Shown: positions 11,833-26,098 of the stretch, piece after piece | How the letters are laid out: each line of letters opens with the position of its first letter | Position numbering within the stretch: position 1 is the stretch's first letter | Source: Lingula anatina | Lineage: Eukaryota; Brachiopoda; Lingulata; Lingulida; Lingulidae | DNA: 64,000 nt | Reading direction: 5' to 3' | Assembly (NCBI RefSeq): GCF_001039355.2 | Contig: NW_019776002.1 | Location: 48,952 to 112,951 of the forward strand | Program-made: the position numbers and the translations under genes | Notes under the pieces: model-generated | What the model was told of the DNA's origin: nothing | Databases searched by the model: none | Seen by the model: the letters and a program-made list of their open reading frames with translations, nothing else

Positions 11833-13769
11833 CGTGTGGGACACTAAAATGATCACATATAGATCCATGTACGTGCACGTAATATTTCATGTGCGTGTTT
11901 ACGTGCCTATGACATTATTCGACTCCATTTCTTTACATTGCAAGCGTGAGTTTGTTAAGGGACGTCCGATGTTTATCGGGATTCAATGATGGACTGCACC
12001 AGTTGGTAGACTCGAGTTGTGATAGGAATGTTATCTTATCTCTAGTTTCTAAATAACAGTCGCTCTCAGTATTGTAAAAGAACATATATAGTCCTTAGAT
12101 GTACAATTCGTTCTACCATTTATACATGGCGGAGGACTTTACTCCGTTGCATTATGATTTTCAATATTATAGGGTATCCCATTGGGCTCACGAAGAAGCC
12201 CTGATATGATTCTATGATTCTTCTGGGATGTATCGTGAGATAAATAGAACATAGGGGAATAATGATAATGAAAAGCTTATTTTATCCGGTTTTGGGACAT
12301 CCATGAAAGATATCGCAATGCTCCATGTCGGAATTTAGTGCCTAAACCTTTTTATTGTTACTTAAGATGAAGACTAGACAGCAAAGCTTGCAAATATACA
12401 GACACTATACAGAAAACAAAGCAGTAAAGATGTGAAATGCTCAGGTTATACGCAGAAAAAAAGTGCACAAAATGATGTTTTGGCCAATTTTGATGCATTG
12501 TTAAATAATGCTTTATAACATCATGTACTACAGGTAACTTGGACATTGAAAAACTAGCACGCGACTAAGTTCCACGGGATATGAACGCTGCTGAAAATGC
12601 TAATGTGTGAAAAATGAAAATTTCAAATAATTATAAATATAATTACCGTAAATATAAACCGATCACGCTGATTTTCGAAAGCAACTGCCTCTTTACCGAA
12701 CAAAACCACTCAGTAAATTTAAAGTAACAAAAAAGGTTTGACAGTAATGTGGCGAACGTCATGTGTCGGACAGCGACAGCAACGCCGACGACACGGAGAG
12801 ACAGAACGATCAGAATATATACATACTGGAAGTGTCTGTATATAAAAAAGTGCAATGTTTGGGAGAAATTCGAAGCTTAGAGAAAATAACTAACGGGAAA
12901 ATCCTATTCTAAGCTAAATCTTCAATCTTTCCAAAGGTCAAATGCAGCTTAGTGTACATAAGAAAGGTTGTGAAATCCCATTGGAATTTTCGTTTGAAAC
13001 GATAGCATGTTGGATTATTTAGATTTGCTTTGTAATTAAACGTTCACTGCCATTTCTTAGTTAATATAGGCACAAAATCATCTGCTAATCTTCAGCTCAC
13101 AGATCTTACAAATTCATGCTTTGGTTCACGTATGAGTGTCATTTTAGTTAGAATGTTGCATTTTGATTAGCTCGGCGTCACTGATTACCAGATATTACGT
13201 GTTTTACACTTTTGAATGTTAAAGTTAAAACTATTAGTAACCTTATGTCAGTCATCTTTTGCTTTGTAGATGACCACATGACCAATACTGTAAAGACGTT
13301 CCACAATGACGATGTAAAACATGTCTATCCTTGCAATGTGTTAATATTTACTCAGGCATTGAAGATTTTTATATCATTTGTATTTAAGTATGTACATCTC
13401 TATATAACAGTTACTTATATGATGAAAGCATATATTTAAAATGTGTCTCGTTTTATCAAAAAATGTGGGAATACTTTCTCAGCATGAAACTCAGCTGTAT
13501 CTAAACTATCGTCGTTGAAAGCGTTTACCCAATTCAATTTCTACAAGCAATTTTCATGCTACGAAGAGATTGTCCAGATCTGGGTCTTCTTCCAAATAAT
13601 GGATTTCCACCCAAGAGTTATTAAATGTATTTCAGTATGAAGTGATCAGTGTCAGATTCCATCAAAGCCACTTATGGTCAAGTAATACTGCACATATCAA
13701 CGACACAATCACTTCATGTAGATGAAATAACAGATATAATATCCTTTCGGAATACGTGTCGTGTTGTAT
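11833..13769. other. Intergenic, downstream of Trk
   Basis: AT-rich sequence with only small unsupported ORFs. It lies downstream of the Trk stop codon, so part is probably Trk 3' UTR. The nearest minus-strand AATAAA I noticed is near 12350, far from the stop, and I do not assign a polyadenylation site. Confidence 0.4.
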
Positions 13770-14218
13770 TCAAATATCTAAAAACGCACACGTATCAATC
13801 TCCTGTGCTGTCTCATGCAATAACACAAGTCGTTCATAAATTTCCCTCATTGTCAGTCGCTCCTGCGGTGCAATCTTCCAGCATCCTAACATGATTTTGT
13901 ACACTTCTTCAGGGCAGTTCTTCGGAGAATCTAAAAGATCCCCGTTTTGAATATGAGAGATAACCTGCAAAGTAAAAAAAGGAAAGTTTGCTAAGAGCTG
14001 AATATTAAAACTGATTGACATTGAATTCCCTGTAGCAGATAATCATCTCGAACACTTAGGCCTATTATTTGACTGTTTCATATACTGCTTTTATTCATTG
14101 CAGAAGTGGTCACACAGTTTACCGAAAAGATCAGAGCTAAGGGGAACATGAATTGATTTGTATTGGGGACATTATTTAAAACAAAACAAAAATGACCTTT
14201 GACCGTATGGTTATGAGA

Positions 14219-14260
<42 letters not shown>

Positions 14261-17200
14261 CAACCGTATTTACAACTGCCCATAGTAAGAAGTCCTGGCA
14301 TTCTTTATAAAGAAACTATCATTCTTTGTAAAGCAAATTCTGTTTTTAGTCAAATGTCAAGACTGATGTCGAGGTTCAATCAGTAAGAAATCAGTAAGGA
14401 AATGTTTTTAATCTCACTGTCTGTTATTAACATGATCGTTCTGCCATTCATTCATTATACATGTTGATATTTTGGAATACTTTGCCTCAAATAGTACAAT
14501 CCACTCAGCCTTATCGAATGAAAAACACTTCTTTTTATTAGTTTGCAATCACTGTAGGTCAGTATCTTATTTGGCAAAATAGACACGTGTAAAATCTATT
14601 TTTATGAAACCATAGACACGTGTAAAGTCTATTTTTATGAAACCGAGGCCATTGCAGTATTGCTACACACATTTTAGAAACAAACATACATAGGCCTACC
14701 TCGTGGTTTGATAATTCATACCAGGGCTGCCTGCCGCATGTAAACACCTCCCACAAAACGACGCCAAAACTCCACACGTCAGATTCTATTGTAAACTTCC
14801 GGTAGAGCACGCTTTCCGGTGGCATCCACCGTACAGGGAGCATGGCCTGTCCTCCTACCTGAAAATACACATTATAGTTGAAATAAACAAGCCGAGACAT
14901 CATCATGTAAGCTAACATAACGCTGTGCCTATTTTATTTACTCTATTTGATCTTTATGTTTATACCTTGGCGCTTATCCACATGTCGCAATGCCTAGGCC
15001 TACATATTCACAAATTCGTACTTTTAGAGACTAGTCGATCTTAGGGATTCTTGGAAAACAACCAAAAGAAAAAAAAAACAAATTCCCTAATAAATGCCTT
15101 CAATTGTTTTATCAGTGTCTTTAATGTCACAGAGGTTACCCTAATCAACAACAGAACCAAATCGGATCAGAGCACTGCGTGTTAGACAATAATGGTAAAA
15201 TCGACGAGTAGGCGACAAAATAGACTATCAAATAACCAGTCCACCCACGCCAAGTATAAATGAGCTGTGAAGTGATTGAGTTATGTATTGTTGTGTACCA
15301 AACCTATGTAGACCGTCTGGGTAGTTACCGTCTGTGTATCGTCACACTGCACAAGTTGATTGCAGGGGCGGATCCAGGATTATTTGAGGGGGAGGGGGGG
15401 GGGGTCCAGAACGACAGGCCTCGGATGCAAAGCCAACCATAGTGGTCTTGGGTTTGGGGCCTGCTCAAGTGCCCTGAAAATTTTTTGGTAATGTGGAGAG
15501 AAAACAGTGACGGTTTAGAGCTATGATTTAGCTAATCAAAACTCTAATTTCAAGAGAGGAATATTGGTATGATATATTTTTCAGACACCGAAGGGGGAAG
15601 GTCGGGATCCCCCTGACCCCCTTCTAAGTCCGCCACTGGACTGGAGAAATATGGTCGGTGTTCGTGCCTACAATTACACATTCACCTTAGCTTTAATTCG
15701 TAAATTATTCACTTGACAAAACTGCTCTGACTCAATAGCCGGATGCCAGGAAGCAGCTGTGTATGTGAAATTTATTTTTCCAGAAAATTCATTAGTGGGG
15801 GTTATATGTATCTAATAAAAGTGGCCTTGATTGGGAAAATCTCTTACAACCAATATTATTTTGCTTAGTTTGTGTGGAAGATGTGTATGTTTAATATGGA
15901 GTTCAGGATGGAGAAGATTTTACATATAATAATATTTGTTCAAATTGATTATTATTATTATTATTAATCTCAACAAAAGGAGTAATACGGAGTATCAAAA
16001 TGTTGAAAATTTGAACCACCAATGAAATATTTGCAAAAATGTGCATTCTCTGTCAGTCTTGACCACCTTTCGTCTCAATATTAAAGAACGAGTATATCGG
16101 AATGCCTGTCTGTCTGTCTGCCATGGTCGATTCGACCCTCGGTGACTAATGATGCTAGTTTCAGCGTCCGATTTCTTGCTGCGTCCCATATTTTTTGTGT
16201 GTGTTCGTTCCTGTGATATCGGAACGCTTGTGCTATTCCTAACGTCCTTATATCTCGCAAACTCACCATGTAGTAGTCAGTACTGTAGAGGTCCCGAGAC
16301 ATCCCAAAGTCTCCAATCTTAACCGCCATCCCCTCGCCTACCAGACAATTCCTGGTGGCCAGGTCCCTGTGGACAAACCGCTGTGAGGCCAGGTAATCCG
16401 CCCCCGCCGAGATCTGCCGGGATATGCTCAGTAGCTGGGGGATAGTTAGTTGTTTGAATGGTTGTTCCCGCCGGCATAAGAAAGCGGCATCGGGCCCGTG
16501 GGATCTGTGATAAAGGCAATCACATTACTTAACAATAGCGAGTAATGGGTCTTATTTGATTCCATATTTTAATATATATCATACAGGAAAAATGTGACCA
16601 TGTAACAAGCATATGATGCCAAAAGATAAATTCAGACCAGTCTTATATCATATGTTTTAAAACATGGCCCTAATCATTAGGTACATGCTTAAAACATATA
16701 AAGCTGTTTTTTTTTCACAGTAAGTTTACAATTATTTTTGGTATTCATGTAAGTGATATCCTTGCATATTTATCTCTGCATCTAATTATCAGATATGTCT
16801 TGTATTTTTTGCACACACAATTGCGCACCATGTTTATAAATAGCCTGAATGAGAAATGGAAAAAATACACATTGTTCTTTCCGTTAATGTATATTTTACA
16901 TGCACTGGTTGTCTCTTTTACTCAGAGGATCCTTGAACGAAATTAATGTTACTGGTTTTAATTGAAAAGGTATCCGTCCGTCTCCATTAAAACGGTAATA
17001 TATATTAGTACATGAACATGTATGCACACACACGCACACACACACACGCGCGCTTGAGCGCACCGTAAAATATCCAAATTATAACAATCTGAAAAAAGCT
17101 CCACAAGGTTTGCAAGATCTCGGAAAACAAACATATTTACTGTTTTTTATATATAAAGTAAAGTTATTTTCTCCAGTGAAGGTTCTGTGAGGTATTATTG

Positions 17201-20200
17201 AGTCTTAATTAATTTCAGAGAAAATTAACAAGCATTGATACTTTTCTAGGTAGTACTTGTATAAAAGGCAGTCGTGACATGAAATTACAATGTTTTAAAC
17301 AATCACTGAATCTTGCCTTCTTTCAGACAAAACATCGGAAGAGTAGCGATCGTGGAAAACCAGCTATTGTGAAGGGAGTAATAAAAGCTTATTATTCTTC
17401 CACGTTTTTTGAGAACAATGTACATATATGTTGAACCCTGGACTGTATCTTACCTGAGGTAATTATTAAGATCCCCGTTTTCCATGTATTCAAACACCAT
17501 CAATAGCGGCTCACCCTGGGTACACACGCCGTAGAACGTCACGATATTTTCATGATACAAGTTCGTGAGCAATTCTGCTTCACGTTCAAAGTTCCGCCTT
17601 GCGTCATCGATGGCGGACTCTTTCAATGTTTTTACCGCGACCATCATGGGCTCCTCGTCCTCCTCCCAAACCCCAAGGAATACCCAACCAAACGCTCCTT
17701 CCCCCAAGTCACGGACGTAAGAAATTTTGTCTCGAGCAATGTGACGTATGTCTGAAAATGGAATATATTTCCCAAATATAGTGAATAAATCTAAAAGACA
17801 CAACAAGCGATGTATAACAAGAGGTACATAATATATATATATAATTTTATCTATTTCTCCGGTTGCGTATTACCATTCATGAAACTACATTGTGCCACAT
17901 TATTTTTTCCTACTGTTACATGTACATCCAGTATTTTTAGTTGCAGCAAACGTTTACAGTAAGAGGTACAAGTACTGATTGTGAGTCATTTATTTCAGTA
18001 ATATCATCAACAAAAGTTCGGCTGTTGGCATATGCACGGTTCCCATGTTTCTACAGTTATAAATCGTTCACAGATAAAGAGATCACACACGCACTGCCGC
18101 TATCAGCATGTCTGACACTAAGGTTAACGGAAAACAATCAATCAATTTTCCATTGCCTAAATTTATGCAACAAATCCTTTGTCTTGACGGTTTCCTACAG
18201 TTTGCCTTTGATGTTGGTTTTGAGCACTTTGGAAAACAAGAGGACTCTTTCAAAACGGTTGAAGTCAACAAATGCACAAATTAAGGCAATATTTGGGCAA
18301 TTCCAGCCCGACATTAAAAAGGGAACAATACTGATATTGGCCATTTGTGGCAGACGAAATAGTTCTCCCTTTTGACAAGTAAGCTTATTATTTGAGGTTC
18401 CTCATTCAAGTCAAATATGTAATGGTCCATATTAAGGTGTAACGCGAATTGTATGCCTTTAAACCCGAATTTTTTCGAATTTTTCCTACAAGATCTTTTT
18501 TCTTAGAGGATTACTACATATTTCCACATTTGGTTGTCTTTCATGTTACCAAGGACTTCTTTTGAGGAGAGGTCCTTTTGTGATTTTACCCACACAGACG
18601 GTAATATTGTGGCCATTCAAAATAGAAGATCCTAGGATCTACAGACCCACGGATCAAATATGGCGGACCCTACATGCATGAAAGCAAAGCCGACTAATCC
18701 GCTGACGGTCTCCCAGCCTCCATACACGCCGGCCTTGCGGGGGTCTAACAATTAAACCTCTGAGCTGTGATTTAATCCGTTCAGTGGCGCGTGTGGAGGC
18801 GGGGAGACCATCAGCGGATTAGTCAGGTCTTCTTTCATGTAGGCTCCGCCATATTTGATCCGTGGATCAGAAGATCCTCGAATCTTCTACTCTGAATGGC
18901 TTCATTCTCAACCAATGATTAAATTGGCTACCAGTCATCTAACTCAAATAACCCTATATAATTGGTGTTGGTGGGGCCTCTAACCGGTCGGTTTTAAGAG
19001 GGCAAAGTACATGTATCACTTTAATTAGAACGGAAAATACACAAACTCTATGTGACATTACAATCGTAAACACTTGTTTAATTACCCACTGCAAGCTAGA
19101 TGACTAGATGTTGACTAATTGTTTACTGAAGAACTTGTTCCACAAGATTCTTTTGTTTATTATATTAGATTGCAAGCTCTTCAGTAAACAAAAGAAGTCA
19201 ACATCTACATATATAGCCATCTAACTGCAAAAGTCCTTTTACCTTCCGACTTGCTTCGCAAATTAGCCTTTCTTGTGTAATTAGGATTCTCCACAACATG
19301 GAGACTGTTAAATGGCAGCAGCTCCTGTGACGTAATCTTTTGGGCGCCAGTCTCCTCGTAGTAATACCGAGTCAGGGGGTGACGGGACCCAGTGGAACTT
19401 AGCTGAGATTCGTTCATCTCCATATTGGTGCACTTCATGTTGGCCTTCCGTACGGCCCAAACCAAGCCTAACAAAAATAGGACCACACCCACGCATACCG
19501 CCCCAATAGTGACTGATATCTGGAATTAATTAATTAACCATCCATAGTGATAGGCCCTACTTAAGGTGGACATATTTTACGTTTGTTACGGAAATATCCC
19601 TTTTTTTTCATATCCATGTCATGAAATTTGATAGCGGTAAGGCAAGGTATGACGTAAAAAAAAACACCATTATTTAAATTAAATAGAAAACAATTTTTCA
19701 CAATTCTTAACGAACAGAAATTACCGGTACCCGATCTGTGTGTACATAGGCAAGATCTGGCTGTAGCACTGACGTCCCTGCTGTAGAGTTGATGGTGTCG
19801 CCGCGTACGGTGGGTTCTAGGCCTGATATGCCAGATGGCCTGGTGGGTAGGATAGACTGCCGGACGTGCCATGGCGGGTTGTTCTCGAGGTCGATTGTTC
19901 CATTGATCGGGCTGGTTGGACGAATGGTTGGATGGCCCAGACCGCTTGCTGTTGGAAAGGCAAAGGGGAAAAGAGGACACGCCATTTAAGATTCTTTTTA
20001 CCTTACTTTTTAAATGCAGTTTTTTTTTCCATTATTTTTTTTCATATGACACAGGCCTAAGTTTTTTTTCATTATTTTTTTCATATGATATAAGCCTACG
20101 CAATAGGGATTAAATGCTCTTTCTCAACTTTTCAAGCTCAAGTATAATCTGTTTAAAAATGGCGCTCTTTAAAGATGAAATAGATCTCTGTCAAATACCA

Positions 20201-23200
20201 GCACTTACCCGGACGATTATTGACCAAACCCGCGTACACACTTTTCGTGTCCCTGCCGTAATCATTTTCCACCACCAAGGTATACTGTCCATTCTGTTTG
20301 TGTGAAGGAATTTTGAAATTTAAGCACCCGTGTATGGTGTCGTGGCCATTTTTGTCGATCCCTTCATTGTGACTATCAAAGACAAATTCCTTGTTTTTTA
20401 CGCGCTCTCCCTCTCGATACCACCGTATCCTTGGTAACGGGTATCCAATAACTACGTACTTTATACACCACATTATGTACTCCATGGGTTCTAAAGTCTT
20501 AATTACTGGAGCCGCTGAAACGATGGACAAAACGAATACATTAAAATCCCTGTTGATTATCGTAAATTTCTTAAAGAAGGGTCACAATAAAATATAAAAA
20601 CCAGAAAGGAAATACGGCTTTAAGGATACTGACAGGATTTGTGATTATCAAAATACCGGATGAGGGTTTTCGTGTACCTAATTATTCAACAATAAAGATC
20701 TATCTTTTAACAGTTTAAAAACGATAAATGTTTCATTACAAATATAAAATATTGGCGTTTATGTTTCTCGTTGCTAAGCATAAACATAGGCAGCTCGGAG
20801 CGTTTATCGCAGATTTAACACTTTTCTATTTTGAACTGAGATACATGCAGCAGTCGGTATGGGTNNNNNNNNNNNNNNNNNNNNNNNNNAGGGGAGGGGC
20901 AACTCCATCCCTGAACAAGTGATTTCAAAAGTTGGCATAGATGATGGCAAGTGTTTGGGCTTCAATCTCGTGCCGTCGTTTTGGTGTATATGTTTTGGTT
21001 TGGATATATGAGCCCCTAATTACAGATTTTCATTACACATTATTATCATTTTGCTTTATTAACGATAAAATCTGAAATAAGGCTTTTACAGGCTTTTTAG
21101 GTACTGACCGCTGTCATTAAAGTGGCGTAGGAACGGTGTTCGTGGGTGCTCTGGTATAGGAGAAATTTAACAAACCAAAATCACAATTGCAATTTTGACG
21201 TCGTCCATATGTGTAAATGCTAAGGAATAAAGTGAGTGAGCATTGAAGATTAATCTTTTATCCTAAAAAACTATGTAAGAAACTAAATAAGATTTTTTTT
21301 TTGGCTAACCCACAGTACCCTCTACCAGGGCGGCAGATTGATTTTCCAACAGATATGTCTCTAGATAAATAGACAGTCATAATGGTCTGGATTTTTCCGA
21401 TTTTCCCTATATAATCTGTCACCCCGGTAGAGGGTACCCACACAGTAGGCCTACCCTTAAAATAGTATAACTTTAGTAAGTGTTCTCTCAAAACGCTAGT
21501 TATTAAACGCATCCATCTTTAGATATTATCTACTCAAAATCCATAATTCAATGGTATTAAATTCTACTTTATGACTAGCAAGGGTCTATGCCTTCAGTGA
21601 TATGCACGCGGCGTTCAATTATAAAAAAGGCAAAGTCAAATGGCGGAATGAAGTTCCACATGAAAATCTCAAAGAAAAGTTGACAAGTAAGTCCACTTGT
21701 GCACGCTGGCATTCTAAAAGAACCCGCCCTACTTTTTGCATCAAAACGCAGGTTCTACAAGAAATACCAATAAATCTTCCTAAATACCCAGAATATGGGT
21801 ATTACATGACCGGTAGACCTACATTCCCCGCAGTGACACCCCAATTCCGATTTATACATGCATATAAAGTTGTGATACACAGAACTTACAAAATATCACT
21901 ATCCTCAGCAGTTTCTCACTTTTCCCAACCGCATTCTTAGCTTTACACTTATGATACCCAAAATCGTCCAGTTGTAGGTTAGAAATGTTGATCGTCTGCG
22001 CGGTGCCGTTCAGCGATGACGTCACAGTGGTGGCAGATGTGAAGCCATCTTGGTCCCAAGCTACCATCGGCATTTGTAAACCCGTGACGGAACAGTTGAC
22101 GGTCACGTTGGCAGATTGGTTGGCGTATATGGTGTCTGATGATAATGTTATGTTTGGAATAACTGAAACAGAAGACAGCAAGTTATAGATGTAGGCCCCC
22201 TACTAGCATTTCAAACCATGTGAGGGTTACGAGAAGAGATTATCACTTTGCATATTATCTTTATTGGGACGAGATTAGTAGCTTAAAATACTGAAAACTA
22301 TCAGTTTCGAGAAGCTTCGATCATGCAATTTCTGCGAGCATATTAACCCCCTCTGTATAAATCTGTTCGTCTAAATCTTTCGTTGTTGTCTCACCACAGG
22401 ATTGATTCCTAAGCGCCACTGTCAACGGTGTGACGGTCCCGTCCTCTTCCGCACACGTGAGAGAGCCGCGCTTCATTCCATGGTTAAGATGCGGGAGGAG
22501 CATCCACATTGAGCTGCAGTTACAACTAAACGGGTTGCCGTCCACCTTGCTGGAATGGCCAATGCATAAAACAATGCTGATTGCTTCAAATGAAGTAAAG
22601 CTGTCAATACTAAAACCATTCCTATTTACTGATTTTTGTAATAATCTCTCAAGAGGGTAGCCATCTATGGAGGTCACGTGGTCCGATGGCAAGCACAGAT
22701 TCAAGAATGATTGCGATAACCGCCGTTTTGGTTTAATATATTTTTATGATTTGTTTACAATGTATTTATTGTGAAATATGGATCTCATACGATGAGTTGT
22801 TATCCCTTGTTATAATAAAACTGCTAAAATGAAACTGCTAAAAAGTTGTTATCAGTTTCATTATGTGCATTTCTTTTGAAGCAAAATGCCATAAAACGAG
22901 AACTTACAGATCAGTTATGTTGAGCATTTCGAAGACCTCCCATGACAAGACTCTTATCTTATTGTGTCGTAGATCTCTGGAACGAAAGTTAACAAACCAT
23001 TCTACAGTGTGATCTGTAACGGTATCGACATTTCTCGAGGTGAGAACTTGAGATATTATTTTTGCTTTTTTATCTACTAGTTATTGAGAATGTATAAGCA
23101 AAATACCCTTCTAAAACAGCTGAAATCAGATTGGGAACAAGTTCTCAATGCCTATACTACATGTACATTGCCAAAACAGAGATTTCGTCATTACCCGTAA

Positions 23201-26058
23201 ACTCATATCAACTCTGGTTATTTATAATTTTTGTTTCCATACGAATATTTAATAAGCTTGTTTCAAGAAGCAATGATTTAAAAGCAGACCTTGAAACCTT
23301 TATTTCAGTACGCTAATAAAGTATTGCTTTAAGTCGAAACATAACTGCGTTGGCAATGCCATTGCTTTGTATGGATAGTCAGCAATTAGAACCCCTCTGA
23401 TGCCCCCCCCCTTGACCCCCCTGAAACCCATGAACCCCCCCCCTCCTCCCCATCATCCCGTTCAATTCTGACTATCGTAAAATCAAATTGCCTTATTTCC
23501 TATGGGCGATTATCATGTAAAATCGTTTTATAGGGAAAAGTCGATATCTGTTGTGGATTCTAAGATGCTTCAGGAGAATTTCCAAAATTAAATACCCAGT
23601 ATTGCACATTCAGTATCCAACTAATGTCACAAACGTTTTGCAGATATGGCATTTCACTCGAGACGTGTTATAACAGCAATCAAAATTGTTTACTTTATAT
23701 TTTATACTGAGGTAGATCTAACTCGTGGAAATATAGAAAATAACTGACAATATCCCTTGACTGTCGCAGGAGCTACAGAGGCATTGCAAACTAAATATAA
23801 ATAAAGAAAGAAAGAAGTAAAAAGAAATCCAAAACTATAGATCGCCTGCTTCAACTGGTTCTTCATATCATTGCATACATGTACATGACCAGAGAAATGC
23901 CTCGTCTCCATACAGCCCAGCAGTGTGAGGGTGAAATTAAATATTTCCATCGATAATCATAAGACGAATAGGCAAGCGAAATCAAACCTTCATTAGCTTC
24001 CTTCACTATTGATGCGTTCTGGCAGGCGTTCGTGTAAATCACATCTCGTCAATAAATCAGTGAAAATTAATGAGAGAAAACTTCCGCAAAGAGCTCGAGA
24101 TAGGGCAGCAAAACATTGTTGTAGAGTTAATGCAAACGGTTTGATAACTTGCCATAAGTCACTGAATTGATTCTTGTAGGTAATTCAAAGGTGGTTCCCA
24201 GCCACACTATCTGGCATATCTGAAAACCTCCGCATTGAAAATGCAAATAACCGTTGTTTAGCTTTGAATAACCATATAGAAACCGTTTTCCCATAAGTTG
24301 TAATATCTCACTGAAGGGTATTGTTGTCATTATCGGCTGCACGCCAAGTGCAAATTGGCAACTCAGTCAAGGGCAAAGACAGTATGAGGATGGGATGCAC
24401 AATGTTGAAAACCGGGATTTGTAAAGTTCACTCTCTTGTGTCTTAGACCCCATTTCCAGAGATTAGATCGATCTACTTTAGATCGACCTAACTCCCTGGG
24501 GGTTCACGCTAAATAGCTGTCAGCCGAGCGGACACGAAAGTTAATTACCCCCTTACACCTTGTAGGCGGGACGGACATTTAAGCCGGATTATCTGACAGT
24601 AATCTAGTGAGACTCCCGCGGGGATAGATCGATCTAAAAGCTCTGGGAATACAGCCTTAATGTCAATTTGGGCCTCTTTATCATATTCATTAAAGCGCAA
24701 GATGTAACGCTAATTTAATGAATTTGTAGAACATAGTGTGAACATCCAGATAAGTGCGGTTGGTTCATACCGTGGATTTCAGTTTCATCACGCAATCATT
24801 GCCTTATAATGTATCAGTTTTCAAGAGAATCCATACTTACATATTCTTTAAGTGTCGATTCCTCTCAAACGCCTGCACATGTACCTTCGTTAGGTCGGTG
24901 TTCTTAATGCTTCTACAAAAGAAAATCCCCCAGCTTTCGTTAACGGTCTGAGGTTCGGTGCAATTGAAATGTATCTTGAAATAACACCAAACAAACAAAG
25001 TAAAAAATCTGTTAAAATGGCGGATCCAGGGAGGCGGGTAGAGCGGGCCACGTGCCCCCCCCCCCCCTATCCGATGTGTTCTCTTTCTTTCACTCCGTTG
25101 TGCAAGCGAAGTAAAAACCAAAACATTTCCCCTCACCGTACCATTCATATCATTTTAAAAATTTTCTCGTCAACTATGTTATATTAACCGAGAAAAGTGA
25201 GGCAAACATGCATGTAAGCCACAGCGTTATTGTCTAGTATCTTACCATGTTTTGGTCGTTTGGGAAATGGATGTTCTATATTAGAGGTTTGTAATTGAAA
25301 GTATCCTGTCGTACGGAATTATAATATGGTATAGCGGAACAACTGGGAGGAAAAACTGCAAGCAAGCTTATCGGGCAGGATCTCCCCAAGCTGGATGATA
25401 TTTTAAAGACATAATGGAAGGAAGAACTGCTAACATCAAGGAAGACTGTTCGCATCCTGCATTATCACTTTTTACGTTTTTACCAACCAATAGTAGATAA
25501 ACAGGTTTTATCCAAGTGCAGTGACACATTTTAATTTGAACTCAAAACCAAATTCTTAATCTATCTATTGTATTACTATATTATCAAACTTGCTCCAAAA
25601 GCAAAATGATTTACGATTTTTATAATTGGCTAAATAAACTCTTATCTTATCTTATCTTATCTTATCTTATCTTACAAACTATATTATATCTAACTTACAG
25701 AAACGTCAAATTTGGAAGGAGAGACAGGGAATTCTTTGCCAGTTCAGAAAGGTTTCGTTGGTCTGCGATGTATCTGAAATTCAAGAAAGAGAGACAATTG
25801 TTTAAACTCGAATTGGGATAACACATGCAACATTTCTGAACAATATTACAAATTACAACAAGACCCTCAATTTTATCCAGAATAACTGATGTTAACTCAA
25901 CAATCAAATCTGTTGGTCTGAATGTTCCTGCTTAAGTCTTTAGAACTGTTGTATCATTTCAGTTTTGACGTTTTTTAAAAGAATTATTATCTTACATGTA
26001 TATACCTGTGCATTATATGTATTATAATGGAGGGCACTATATAAGAAATAAGAAATGC

Positions 26059-26098
<40 letters not shown>

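Noticed and set aside
17941-18375. 144-aa plus-strand ORF, the longest unexplained ORF in the Trk introns
   Set aside because: It lies in an intron on the opposite strand, has no recognisable domain, no splice support and an amino-acid composition typical of AT-rich non-coding DNA.
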